The notes below the pieces were generated by a model. It worked only from the letters and a program-made list of their open reading frames with translations. It did no database searches and was not told the DNA's origin. DNA of 33,704 nucleotides from assembly GCA_946553045.1 (NCBI GenBank), contig CAMNRO010000029.1, forward strand, positions 1-33,704, in the 5' to 3' direction. Source of the stretch: an uncultured Porphyromonadaceae bacterium (GTDB lineage Bacteria; Bacteroidota; Bacteroidia; Bacteroidales; Muribaculaceae). Both the position numbers and the translations under genes were made by a program. This document shows positions 14,575-22,335 of this stretch, piece by piece. Positions within the stretch are counted from its first letter, which is position 1, and every line of letters starts with the position of its first letter.

Positions 14575-16668
14575 ATGGATAAAAGGTTTATGCTAAAAAC
14601 ATGTGTGCTGATTTTCGCTGTCCTGTTCCCGGTTCTTGCCTCGGCGACAGACTCGCCGAACTATCCGAACCCGAATGTGTATCTGCGCGATGAAAGCGGT
14701 CTTACGGCTGTGTGGAATAAGGATTTAGACGACGGTACATGCTGGATATGCCACCCCGGTGACTATATGGACTATCCCGAACCGCCATATCAGGGGAAAG
14801 TGGTGATTCCCGAGTATATCCTTGGGCGTAGAGTGGTCGGCATACAGCGCGATGCATTTAAAGATAACGAGAATATCACGGAGATAGTGATAAGCGGAAC
14901 CGTGAGGGAGATTGAGCGGCATGCCTTTGATGGCTGTAGCGGCCTCAGAGTGCTCAGTTTTTTGCATGGAGACAGTGCTATAAATATAGGGGCCGGCGGT
15001 GATGCCAATCAGGCGGGCGCGCTGGTGTATTCCGGCATCGATTCGCTGTATATCGACCGGGAACTTGAGTTTACCTCACAGCGCGGGCCGTTTGAGAAAT
15101 CGGCATTGAGAGTCATTTCCATAGGGCCTAACGTCACGAAAATAGGGAAAATGACTTTTTATGGCATTCCGGCTCTTAAAAAGATTGTTATCCCCGCTAA
15201 TTGCATGGAATTTGGTCTCAACTGTTTTCAGTACACTTCTATTGAAGAAGTCGTTATAGAGAGTTCCGGCGAATTGCTCAATACCGGCGGCTGGCGGGAT
15301 TCATCTATGTACAATCCGTCGAACAAACCGTTTTCGAGCTGCGGCATCAAACGGCTCTACATAGACAGACCTATCACAGGACTTGGCGGCACAAGCAAAC
15401 TTGAGGAGTTGTACTTGGGCCCGAACGCAGGAGCACTCAGTTTTCAGAACTGCAGAAGTCTTGTAAAAGCCGATATAGCCTGTGCCGAATTGCCTAAAAA
15501 TGCTTTTATGGGTTGCGAGGCTTTGAAAGAACTGACTCTGAAAGAGGGCGTTGTCACTTTGGGCGCTAATTGTTTCAGCGGTTGCAGTTCGCTGGAAACG
15601 GTTCGTCTTCCCGATTCCTATGTCGCCACTGCAAAATCATCGGGTGCGGTGTTTAATAAATGTACTAATCTTAAATCTGTAGAGAATCTCAATATTTCAT
15701 ATGTGCCCCAGAATATGTTTGCCTATTGCGCGAGTCTTCAGGAAATTACATTTGGCGAAAAAGTAGACAGCATTGGCAATGGCGCTTTTGGCAGTTGCTT
15801 GGGATTGAAACACGTTACAATTCCTTCTAATGTGGAATTTATTGGGTATGTTCCGTTTGCAGCTTGTGACTCTATCGAAAAGTTTATCATAGAAGACGGT
15901 GCCGAATATAAATTGACGAGCAGGTTTTGGGATAAAGCTGTGAAATATGTTTATTTCGGGCGGCAGATTAATTATAAACCGAACGACTGGCGTAATGTCG
16001 GATACTCTCCGTTTGCCAATGGCCAAGTCGGCGAAGCCGCCGAGTTCGGGCCTATGGTCAGGACGATAGGATTCAGCTATTTCAGAAATTGCCCGAATCT
16101 GCGCGATGTTATAATCGGACCGGGAGTCGAGCTGATTGAGACCTTCGCTTTCCGCGAATGTGGCGCTCTCGAAGAAATCAGAATTCCTTCTAATGTGAGG
16201 GAAATACAGGAAAATGCATTCATGAACTGTCGGGCGCTGACGAAAGTTGTATTTGGAAGCGAGACCTCGCCGGTGTCGCGTAGCGGTGCTGCTTGCGTAA
16301 TTGCTAAAAATGCTTTCAACGGCTGCGGTGCCATTGCCGATGTTGAGATAGTCGGTGATGTAATGCCCGCCCTTGAAGCAGGCGCTTTTCACAACGATGT
16401 ATATGCCAATGCCACACTGACAGTTCCCGAAGGAATGGCCGCAGACTATATGGCACACCCTGAATGGGGCCGTTTCAACACAATAACCGAGAATATCACC
16501 ACCGGCATTGGTGGATCTGTGGTTTCTGAACCTGATGTCTGCGATGTGTTCAGCCTTCAGGGCGTGGAGGTGCTCCGCAATGTCGACAATGCGGCGCTGA
16601 ACCGCCTTGCCCCCGGCATCTACATAGTGCGCAGCCGTGCCGGCGTCAGAAAAATAGTCAAAAAATAA
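14575..16668 (+). CDS. BspA-type leucine-rich repeat exported protein
   Basis: 697 residues. Signal peptide about 1-24 (MLKTCVLIFAVLFPVLASA). From about 65 to 625 the protein is built of BspA/LRR_5 repeats of about 23 residues of the form 'I...AF..C..L..I.IP..V..IG..AF', e.g. GVVTLGANCFSGCSSLETVR and VELIETFAFRECGALEEIRI. Such solenoids mediate binding to host proteins or other bacteria in oral and gut species (family knowledge). The C-terminus 'FSLQGVEVL...APGIYIVRS...RKIVKK' is a type IX sorting-domain-like tail, so export to the surface is likely. It is visibly more AT-rich than the metabolic genes nearby. A strong terminator follows at 16690. It is divergently oriented from the DUF1566-like gene. 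Confidence 0.9.
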   Translation: MDKRFMLKTCVLIFAVLFPVLASATDSPNYPNPNVYLRDESGLTAVWNKDLDDGTCWICHPGDYMDYPEPPYQGKVVIPEYILGRRVVGIQRDAFKDNENITEIVISGTVREIERHAFDGCSGLRVLSFLHGDSAINIGAGGDANQAGALVYSGIDSLYIDRELEFTSQRGPFEKSALRVISIGPNVTKIGKMTFYGIPALKKIVIPANCMEFGLNCFQYTSIEEVVIESSGELLNTGGWRDSSMYNPSNKPFSSCGIKRLYIDRPITGLGGTSKLEELYLGPNAGALSFQNCRSLVKADIACAELPKNAFMGCEALKELTLKEGVVTLGANCFSGCSSLETVRLPDSYVATAKSSGAVFNKCTNLKSVENLNISYVPQNMFAYCASLQEITFGEKVDSIGNGAFGSCLGLKHVTIPSNVEFIGYVPFAACDSIEKFIIEDGAEYKLTSRFWDKAVKYVYFGRQINYKPNDWRNVGYSPFANGQVGEAAEFGPMVRTIGFSYFRNCPNLRDVIIGPGVELIETFAFRECGALEEIRIPSNVREIQENAFMNCRALTKVVFGSETSPVSRSGAACVIAKNAFNGCGAIADVEIVGDVMPALEAGAFHNDVYANATLTVPEGMAADYMAHPEWGRFNTITENITTGIGGSVVSEPDVCDVFSLQGVEVLRNVDNAALNRLAPGIYIVRSRAGVRKIVKK

Positions 16669-16689
16669 GCGGCAAAGTTTATATGTGGG

Positions 16690-16717
16690 GAGGCGTGCGG
16701 TTGTCACGCCTCTTTTT
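16690..16717 (+). terminator. Intrinsic terminator of the leucine-rich repeat gene
   Basis: GAGGCGTG (16690-16697) and CACGCCTC (16705-16712) form an 8-bp GC-rich stem with a 7-nt loop, followed by TTTTTG. It starts 22 nt after the stop codon. Confidence 0.9.
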
Positions 16718-16720
16718 GTG

Positions 16721-17030
16721 TCAGAAGTTGCGGCGTTCTTTGCGGAGGCGGGTCATGCGTTCGGAGAAGCTGCCGTTGTCGAGGAAGGCTTGCGACAGGC
16801 GTTCGAGCTGTCTGTAGAGCAGATAGTCGGCCTGGTTGATGAGGATAATGGCGATGTTGGCTATTACTTCGGGCGGGCGTGTCTCAATCAGTCTGAGGAA
16901 AAACTCGGCATCGTTGTGTTCGCGGCCGAGTTTCCTCATTGCTTCGAATTCGATGCTCCCTTTCTCCCATTGTCGGTGGCGGCGTGTTTTCAGATAGTCT
17001 TTAAGGTCCTTAGGGGCTTTAAGGACTTTT
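16721..17030 (-). pseudogene. 5'-truncated four-helix-bundle suffix protein
   Basis: The minus-strand frame ending at 16721 is open back to the radical SAM stop. It reads LKDYLKTRRHRQWEKGS ... AMRKLG ... FFLRLIETRPPEV ... LINQADYLLYRQL ... FSERMTRLRKERR. This matches the C-terminal half of four-helix-bundle proteins of the TIGR04258 'suffix' type (from memory), normally near 190 residues. The N-terminal half is absent. The only in-frame ATG is at 16939 (72 residues left), and the homologous frame clearly begins before it without any start codon. The break coincides with CTTTAAGG/CCTTAGGG-type repeats at 16997-17025. It is best read as a remnant; a functional 72-residue protein is unlikely. 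Confidence 0.75.
16997..17025. repeat. CTTTAAGG-type short repeats at a gene break
   Basis: GTCTTTAAGGTCCTTAGGGG then CTTTAAGGAC: three CTTWAGG-like units of alternating sense that can fold on themselves. They separate the radical SAM stop codon from the truncated four-helix frame and mark the point where that frame lost its first half. Confidence 0.6.
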
Positions 17031-17810
17031 TTAGCCGGAGACCTGCACTTCGATGCCGGTGGCGCGGCGGATTCGGTCGGCGATGGCGTCGAGTTCGGGG
17101 CGGGGTATGCGGCGCAGGCTTGTTTCGGGAGTGGGGCGGTCGATGGTGTATATCATTATTTCGCGCGGGGCGATGTGGCGGTAGGCTTCGATGAGGGCGT
17201 CGACTTCGGCGTCGGTGGTGTTGTCGATAGCTGTGCCGTCGTGTTCGCCGCGGGTGAACATTGTCTGGATTATGCCTTCATGGCCGAAGGCGGCGAGGCC
17301 GTCGATGGTCTTGGCTACGGTGTAGCCGGGGTTGGGGCGGTCGAGGAGGCGCGCGGTTTCTTCGAAGGCGCTGTCGAGTTTGAGTATGTTGTTGTCGACG
17401 CGGCGCAGTGCGGCGGCTACAGCCGGGTCGGCAATGCGGGTGGAGTTGGTGAGTACGCTGATTTTGACGTCGGGGAAGTATTTGTCGCGCAGCGCGATGG
17501 AGTCGTCGACTACTCCGGCGAAGTCGGGGTGAAGCGTTGGCTCACCGTTGCCCGAGAATGTTATGACATCGAGCGGCGCGCCTGTGTCCTTGAGCGTTTT
17601 AAGCTTTTCTTCGAGAAGTCGGGCTACTTCTGACCGCGGTGGCAGACCGGTCGTGCCGGGTCCTTGCGCGTTGTAGCCGGCCTCGCAGTAGAGGCAGTCG
17701 AAGGAACATATCTTGCCGTCGTTGGGCATGAGGTTCACGCCGAGCGACGAACCGAGCCGTCGCGAGTGTATCGGCCCGAAGATAGTATCGTGAAAAAGAA
17801 CGGTCTGCAC
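17031..17810 (-). CDS. Radical SAM protein
   Basis: 259 residues. The iron-sulfur motif is CSFDCLYC (Cys35, Cys39, Cys42, spacing CxxxCxxC). The SAM-binding strand is GNGEPTLHPDF (about residues 91-101). The N-terminus 'TIFGPIHSRRLGSSLGVNLM' resembles the YhcC/YfkB-like or MoaA-like 'wyosine-type' radical SAM proteins of unknown function that begin with GPxxSRRLG. No auxiliary cluster domain or SPASM motif is seen. The gene lies after the ftsX-like gene, separated by a 42-bp gap containing ATTATGAATT repeats, and before the four-helix remnant. In related genomes a four-helix protein next to such a gene may be its partner (inference). The reaction is unknown. Confidence 0.88.
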   Translation of the reverse strand: MQTVLFHDTIFGPIHSRRLGSSLGVNLMPNDGKICSFDCLYCEAGYNAQGPGTTGLPPRSEVARLLEEKLKTLKDTGAPLDVITFSGNGEPTLHPDFAGVVDDSIALRDKYFPDVKISVLTNSTRIADPAVAAALRRVDNNILKLDSAFEETARLLDRPNPGYTVAKTIDGLAAFGHEGIIQTMFTRGEHDGTAIDNTTDAEVDALIEAYRHIAPREIMIYTIDRPTPETSLRRIPRPELDAIADRIRRATGIEVQVSG

Positions 17811-17817
17811 TTTTTTA

Positions 17818-17845
17818 ATTATGAATTATGGATTATGAATTATGA
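17818..17845. repeat. ATTATGAATT tandem repeat
   Basis: AATTATGAATTATGGATTATGAATTATGAATT-like units of about 7 bp between the permease and radical SAM genes. Such AT-rich heptamer runs fill short gaps in Bacteroidales genomes. No promoter or start signal is evident in it. Confidence 0.6.
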
Positions 17846-17852
17846 ATTTTCC

Positions 17853-19082
17853 TCAATCGATTTTTTTGGAGAAGAGCCGGGAAAGCTGGGCGATGGCGAG
17901 GCCGACGGTGAGGACGGTGGCGAGGACGAGGGCGACGTCGGGCCAGGCGAGGCGCACGGGGTAGGAGTCGACGGAGAGGGCCGAGGGGTCGCCGTCGAGT
18001 TTTATGAAGCCGAAGTGTTCCTGGAGGAGCGAGAGGACTACGCCGAGGGCTGTGCCGATGACGCCGCCGCAGGCGGTGATGAGCCAGCCGAGGTCGGCGA
18101 AGACGGCGCGGACGGTGCGGCGCGAGGCGCCGAGGGCGCGCAGGGTGAGCATGTTGTCGCGTTTTTCGATGACCAGGAGCGAGAGTGTCGACACGATATT
18201 GAACGACGCTATAAGGAGTATGAATACGAGCATGAGGAATGTTACCCATTTCTCGATGGATATCATGCGGAAGGTATCGGCCTGCTGGCGCTCGCGGGGG
18301 AGCACGTCGAAGCTTTTGCCCGTGATTTCATGAATGCCTTTTTCGACAAGAGCAATGTCTGCGCCCGGCGCGAGAGCTATGTTTATGGCCGAGGCCTCGT
18401 CGCTGTCGTATTCGAGGAGGCCGCGCAGGCGGTCGAGGGGCACGAAGATGCAGTCGGTGTCGTATTCGGGCTGGTCTACCTGGAAGACGCCGCTCACGGC
18501 TATGGGCAGCGTGCGGTAGGCAGCCGCCGGGTTGGCGGGGTTGATGCGGCCGAGGCGTCGGGGCACATAGAGCGTGGCCTGCGATTCGCCTCCCGGCCGC
18601 AGGTGGCTGCTCAGCGCCACACCGACCGAGAGCTGTGCCGCGGCGAGGGTGTCGGGGCCTACGATGGCATGTGTGGCATAGACGCCGTCGATGAGCGTGC
18701 TGTCGATGCCGGGCGCGGCGTATTCTGCCGGGTCGATGCCGATGAGCTTGACGGGCAGCTGCTTGTCGGGAGCCACGAGCAGGGCCCGTTCGCCGAGCAC
18801 GGGCATGGCCGAGGCCACGCCGTCGATGGCGGCTATGGCGGCGGCAAGCGAGTCGGCACTGGCGAAAGCCTTGCCTTCGAGGGGTGTCACCTTGAGGTCG
18901 GGGTCAAGTTTGCCGAGGCGGTCGCCGGCGAGCGAGGTGAAGCCGTTGAAAACCGACAGCACCACCACTATGGCCATAGTGGCTACGGCCACCCCGGCTA
19001 TCGAGATGACAGATATGACGTTGACGGCTCTGTGCGACTTGGGCGCAAAGAGATACCGCAGTGCAATGCGCAGGGCTATCAT
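17853..19082 (-). CDS. FtsX/LolC-type ABC transporter permease
   Basis: 409 residues, inner-membrane permease of the MacB/LolC/FtsX family. The first helix (about 20-48, 'VISVISIAGVAVATMAIVVV') is followed by a large periplasmic domain (about 50-270) and three helices at about 280-305, 330-355 and 375-398. The N-terminal 'ALRYLFAPKSHRAVNVISVI' pattern is typical of LolC/LolE-like proteins, which extract lipoproteins for transfer to the outer membrane. No ATPase gene is adjacent, so the LolD-like partner must be encoded elsewhere. The gene begins 9 nt after the rbfA stop codon, so both share a transcript. Confidence 0.9.
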   Translation of the reverse strand: MIALRIALRYLFAPKSHRAVNVISVISIAGVAVATMAIVVVLSVFNGFTSLAGDRLGKLDPDLKVTPLEGKAFASADSLAAAIAAIDGVASAMPVLGERALLVAPDKQLPVKLIGIDPAEYAAPGIDSTLIDGVYATHAIVGPDTLAAAQLSVGVALSSHLRPGGESQATLYVPRRLGRINPANPAAAYRTLPIAVSGVFQVDQPEYDTDCIFVPLDRLRGLLEYDSDEASAINIALAPGADIALVEKGIHEITGKSFDVLPRERQQADTFRMISIEKWVTFLMLVFILLIASFNIVSTLSLLVIEKRDNMLTLRALGASRRTVRAVFADLGWLITACGGVIGTALGVVLSLLQEHFGFIKLDGDPSALSVDSYPVRLAWPDVALVLATVLTVGLAIAQLSRLFSKKID

Positions 19083-19091
19083 TTATTCAAC

Positions 19092-19427
19092 TCACTTCGA
19101 AAGAAGGGAATCGATGTTCTCGATGTAGTCGAGGCTGTCGTCGAGGTAGAACTGGAGTTCGGGCACCTTGCGGAGCTGATGGCGCACAATCTGGGCGAGT
19201 TCGTAGCGCACGGTCTGACGCGATGCCTCGATGTTTTCCATCACTTCCATCGCTTTTTCCGAGGGGAATATCGAAAGGTAGGCCTTGGCTATCGACAGGT
19301 CGGGCGATACGCGCACCGCGCTCACAGACACTATCACGCCGTGGGTCTTGGCGGTCTCGCGACGGAATATCTCGCTCAGTTCTTTCTGAAGCAGGCGGGA
19401 GATTTTAGCTTGGCGGGTAGATTCCAT
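19092..19427 (-). CDS. rbfA: Ribosome-binding factor A
   Basis: 111 residues, the usual length. The KH-like fold is evident from 'RLLQKELSEIF' (residues 11-21), 'VSVSAVRVSPDLSIAKAYLS' (32-52 region) and 'LRKVPELQFYLDDS' (about 86-99). RbfA binds the 30S subunit during maturation and cold adaptation. The gene follows serS after the palindrome at 19445 and leads directly into the permease gene. Confidence 0.96.
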   Translation of the reverse strand: MESTRQAKISRLLQKELSEIFRRETAKTHGVIVSVSAVRVSPDLSIAKAYLSIFPSEKAMEVMENIEASRQTVRYELAQIVRHQLRKVPELQFYLDDSLDYIENIDSLLSK

Positions 19428-19444
19428 AATTAATCAGATATAAT

Positions 19445-19470
19445 AGATGCAGGCAATATTGCCTGCATCT
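19445..19470 (-). terminator. 26-bp perfect palindrome after serS
   Basis: The arm AGATGCAGGCAAT (19445-19457) is directly followed by its exact reverse complement (19458-19470). It lies 27 nt after the serS stop on the minus strand and 18 nt before the rbfA start. No long T-run follows, only TATTATAT. It could be a terminator, an attenuator-like processing site or an operator for rbfA. Confidence 0.65.
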
Positions 19471-19496
19471 TATGAAACAATCGGCCGGGGCCAAAG

Positions 19497-20768
19497 TTAG
19501 TCTATGATGTCGAATCCGGTGTACTTGCGCAGGCATTCGGGCACCACGATGCCTTCGGGAGTCTGGTTGTTCTCCAGAAGGGCTGCCATGATTCGGGGCA
19601 GGGCCAGGGCCGAGCCGTTGAGGGTGTGGCAGAGGTGGGTCTTCTTGTCGTCGCCACGGAAGCGGCACTTGAGGCGGTTGGCCTGGTATGTCTCGAAGTT
19701 GGATACCGACGAAACCTCGAGCCAGCGGCCCTGGGCGGCAGAGTAGACCTCGAAGTCGAAGGTGATTGCCGAAGTGAAGCTCATGTCGCCGCCGCAGAGA
19801 CGGAGTATGTGCCAGGGCAGACCGAGCTTTTCGAGCAGGCCCTGCACGTGTGCCTTCATTTCCTCGAGAGCGGCGTAGCTGTTCTCGGGCTTCTCGATGC
19901 GCACAATCTCGACCTTGTCGAACTGGTGCAGGCGGTTGAGGCCGCGCACGTCCTTGCCGTAGCTGCCGGCTTCGCGGCGGAAGCATGCGGAGTAGGCGCA
20001 GTTCTTGATGGGAAGCTTGTCGGAGGGAATGATGACGTCGCGGTAGAGGTTGGTCACAGGCACCTCGGCGGTCGGTATGAGATAGAGCTTGTCGAGGTTT
20101 GCGAGGTACATCTGGCCTTCCTTGTCGGGGAGCTGGCCTGTGCCGTAGCCCGAAGCCTCGTTTACGACGTAGGGCGGCTGCACTTCGAGATAGCCGGCTG
20201 CTGAAGCCTCGTCGAGGAAGAACTGAATAAGGGCGCGCTGAAGTTTGGCACCCTTGCCGAGATATACGGGGAAGCCGGCGCCGGTGATTTTCACACCGAG
20301 GTCGAAGTCGATGAGGTTGTATTTCTTGGCGAGGTCCCAGTGTGCGAGAGCGTCGGGGCCAAGCTCGGGCATCGGGCCGCCGGTGAGCTCAACAACGTTG
20401 TCGGCGGCAGTGCGTCCTTCGGGCACCGCCTGGCAGGGAATGTTGGGAATGTTGAGGAGTTCTTCGCGGATTGAGTCTTCGGTGCGGGCGAGCTCTTCGG
20501 CGATGGCTTTCTGCTCTTCCTTGAGCACGGCCACAGCCTCTTTGGCTGCTTCGGCCTCTTCGCGGCGGCCTTCCTTCATGGCCTTGCCGATGGCTTCGGC
20601 CTTGCGCTTGAGGTCGGCTGCGGCATTATCGTTACGGAGCTGGAGACCGCGGCGCAGGTCATCGAGCGCGAGCACTCGGTTGATTGGTTTTTCGGCATCG
20701 AAGCCTTTCACGGCCAGGCGCTCGATGATATATCTGGGGTCGGCCTTTATCTGCTGTAGTGTAAGCAT
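19497..20768 (-). CDS. serS: Seryl-tRNA synthetase
   Basis: 423 residues, class II synthetase that charges tRNA-Ser. The N-terminal antiparallel coiled coil spans about residues 30-105. The catalytic core contains the TAEVPVTN segment near residue 230, motif 2 with CFRREAGSYGKD (about 262-273), and motif 3 in the 'SALALPRIMAALLENNQ' segment near the end. Length and start (ATG at 20768) are normal. The gene lies 112 bp after yqeY. Confidence 0.97.
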   Translation of the reverse strand: MLTLQQIKADPRYIIERLAVKGFDAEKPINRVLALDDLRRGLQLRNDNAAADLKRKAEAIGKAMKEGRREEAEAAKEAVAVLKEEQKAIAEELARTEDSIREELLNIPNIPCQAVPEGRTAADNVVELTGGPMPELGPDALAHWDLAKKYNLIDFDLGVKITGAGFPVYLGKGAKLQRALIQFFLDEASAAGYLEVQPPYVVNEASGYGTGQLPDKEGQMYLANLDKLYLIPTAEVPVTNLYRDVIIPSDKLPIKNCAYSACFRREAGSYGKDVRGLNRLHQFDKVEIVRIEKPENSYAALEEMKAHVQGLLEKLGLPWHILRLCGGDMSFTSAITFDFEVYSAAQGRWLEVSSVSNFETYQANRLKCRFRGDDKKTHLCHTLNGSALALPRIMAALLENNQTPEGIVVPECLRKYTGFDIID

Positions 20769-20880
20769 TTTTTTATGTTGATATGGGGTTAAAAAGGTGA
20801 ATGGTTTATAAAGTTAAGATAAATGTGTGTTAACCATCATCTCCACTTTTTTAAACTCATGACTTTGTCAACCCGCTGAA

Positions 20881-21330
20881 TTAAGAAAGAAGTTCGCGTA
20901 CTTTGGCGGATATGGCTTTTCCGTCGGCGCGGCCGGCGAGAGCCTTTGTGGCTACGCCCATCACCTTGCCCATCTGGGCGGCCGAAGTGGCGCCTGTTTC
21001 GGCTATAATCTTCTTGAGGGCCTCGGTGAGTTCCTCGTCGGTGAGAGCTTTGGGCAGATAAGTCTCGATAACGGCCAGTTCGGCCAGTTCGGTCTCGGCG
21101 AGGTCGGCGCGGTTCTGCTCCTGATAGATAGAGGCGCTTTCGCGACGCTGTTTGGCCATCTTGACCAGTATTTTCATTGCGGCCTCGTCGGAGAGCTCGC
21201 CGTTTGCGCCGGGAGCGGTCTTGGCCTCGATAAATTCCTTCTTGATGCCGCGGAGAGCCTGCAGGCGCACCTTGTCCTTAGCCAGCATTGCGGCCTTGAT
21301 GTCGGCTTCTATTTGAGAATAAAGATTCAT
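20881..21330 (-). CDS. GatB/YqeY-domain protein
   Basis: 149 residues, with the YqeY fold that in GatB contacts tRNA in amidotransferases: 'DIKAAMLAKDKVRLQALRGI' at about 9-28, 'AKQRRESASIYQEQNR' near 68-83 and 'GATSAAQMGKVMG' near 115-127. The exact role of the stand-alone protein is unsettled. The start is set at ATG 21330; a longer frame to 21360 would begin inside the promoter region. A TATTTTTG box lies at 21358-21365. Confidence 0.92.
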   Translation of the reverse strand: MNLYSQIEADIKAAMLAKDKVRLQALRGIKKEFIEAKTAPGANGELSDEAAMKILVKMAKQRRESASIYQEQNRADLAETELAELAVIETYLPKALTDEELTEALKKIIAETGATSAAQMGKVMGVATKALAGRADGKAISAKVRELLS

Positions 21331-21357
21331 TGTAGTGTAACACTTTGTTTCAGACCG

Positions 21358-21365
21358 CAAAAATA
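21358..21365 (-). promoter_or_regulatory. -7 box of the yqeY gene
   Basis: The minus strand reads TATTTTTG, which fits TAnnTTTG. The -33 region shows only TTT at the right distance (20 nt). The leader is about 25 nt. Confidence 0.55.
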
Positions 21366-21400
21366 CAAAAAAATAATTTCAGGTGAAAGGTGAAACGCGA

Positions 21401-21455
21401 AAAGTGAAGATAATGGCCCCGCCGGCAAAAACGCGTGTGCCATTATCTCCACTTT
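21401..21455 (-). terminator. Hairpin downstream of the small exported protein gene
   Basis: AAAGTGAAGATAATGGC (21401-21417) pairs with 21439-21455 with one mismatch. It lies 16 nt after the stop codon of the gene at 21471-22172. The arm shares AAGATAAT with the hairpin at 2147-2201. Confidence 0.65.
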
Positions 21456-21470
21456 CAGAGGGTGATTCGT

Positions 21471-22172
21471 TTATCGGAAGAGTACTTTCGAACTTTTGGA
21501 GCCCTGGCGGCGGATATAGTAGCCCGAAGTCGGAGTGTCTACTTTCATGCCCTGGAGATTGTAGTACTCGACAGGAGCGTTTTCGTCGGCTGCGATACAT
21601 TCGATGCCGGAAGATGACGGCAGAGTGACGAGGAATTTGTCGTGAGTGTTGCCGTCGGCGGGTGTGCCTTCCAGATAGTTTGAGAAAGCAGGCTGGAGAC
21701 GGTAGTTCTCGTTCTGCGGGAATGTGATTCTGCCCTCGGTGAGTTTGCCGAATTCACATTCGAACTCGATTAACTCTTCAATTGTGAAAACCTCGGAGGC
21801 AATCATCAGGCCATTGAAGCAGCTTATCGAGAATGAGCCCCATGAGCCGGCCGAGAAGCCCATTTCCTGCCATGGTATCCATACGTGTTCGGGGTCGGTG
21901 GCATCGATTACGAGGTCGTTGCCGTTGAAAGCATTTTCGAAGTAAGGACACTTGCCGTTGCCGAACGGGTTCACGAGCCTGTATAGTCCGGGCCGCGCTT
22001 CGCTTTCTTCGATTTCAACTTCCCAGGTGTCGAGGAAGCTTTCACTGATGACGGAGAACATGTCGTCGCAGAATGTGCCTGTTCCGAGGTGTTTCCAGCC
22101 CTCCTGGGGCTCGCGGGCGCAGATGCTTACAGATAATGTGATAGCGGAAACGATGAGTAGAATTTTCTTCAT
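21471..22172 (-). CDS. Small exported protein with sorting-like tail
   Basis: 233 residues. Signal peptide about 1-19 (MKKILLIVSAITLSVSICA). The body (about 20-195) looks like a beta-rich domain containing 'GTGTFCDDMFSV', 'GLYRLVNPFGN' and several aromatic strands, a pattern seen in secreted proteins of gut Bacteroidales without assigned function. The C-terminus 'EYYNLQGMKVDTPTSGYYIR' is the same kind of tail as in the protein at 13552, probably a type IX secretion sorting variant. It is divergent from the TIR gene, with a promoter at 22224-22255. A hairpin follows its stop codon. Confidence 0.8.
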   Translation of the reverse strand: MKKILLIVSAITLSVSICAREPQEGWKHLGTGTFCDDMFSVISESFLDTWEVEIEESEARPGLYRLVNPFGNGKCPYFENAFNGNDLVIDATDPEHVWIPWQEMGFSAGSWGSFSISCFNGLMIASEVFTIEELIEFECEFGKLTEGRITFPQNENYRLQPAFSNYLEGTPADGNTHDKFLVTLPSSSGIECIAADENAPVEYYNLQGMKVDTPTSGYYIRRQGSKSSKVLFR

Positions 22173-22223
22173 AGAATGATTGTTTTGATTTTTTGATAAT
22201 GGTATATAGTGTTATTTTGCTCG

Positions 22224-22255
22224 TAAATGTAATGTTTTTATTTCAATTTGCCAAA
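22224..22255 (-). promoter_or_regulatory. Promoter of the small exported protein gene
   Basis: Minus strand: TTTG (22255-22252), 20-nt spacer, TACATTTA (22231-22224), one base off the consensus. It is back-to-back with the TIR gene promoter. Confidence 0.65.
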
Positions 22256-22279
22256 TTTCGCGTGTGCGCTTGCTTTGTA

Positions 22280-22323
22280 TTTGGAGAGAGCGGTAATTTT
22301 TTATAATTTAGCGAGCCTAAATT
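22280..22323 (+). promoter_or_regulatory. Promoter and dyad upstream of the TIR gene
   Basis: TTTG (22280-22283), 20-nt spacer, TAATTTAG (22304-22311), one base off TAnnTTTG. A perfect 7-bp dyad AATTTAG-cgagc-CTAAATT (22305-22323) covers the -7 box and the predicted start of transcription, a typical place for a repressor. The same TAATTTAGCG hexamer-plus context recurs before the outer-membrane gene at 32875. Confidence 0.6.
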
Positions 22324-22335
22324 CAGGAAATTGCC

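Noticed and set aside
17664..19433. 589-residue plus-strand open frame across radical SAM, permease and rbfA genes
   Set aside because: Acidic low-complexity translation caused by GC-rich codon structure of the three real genes on the other strand.
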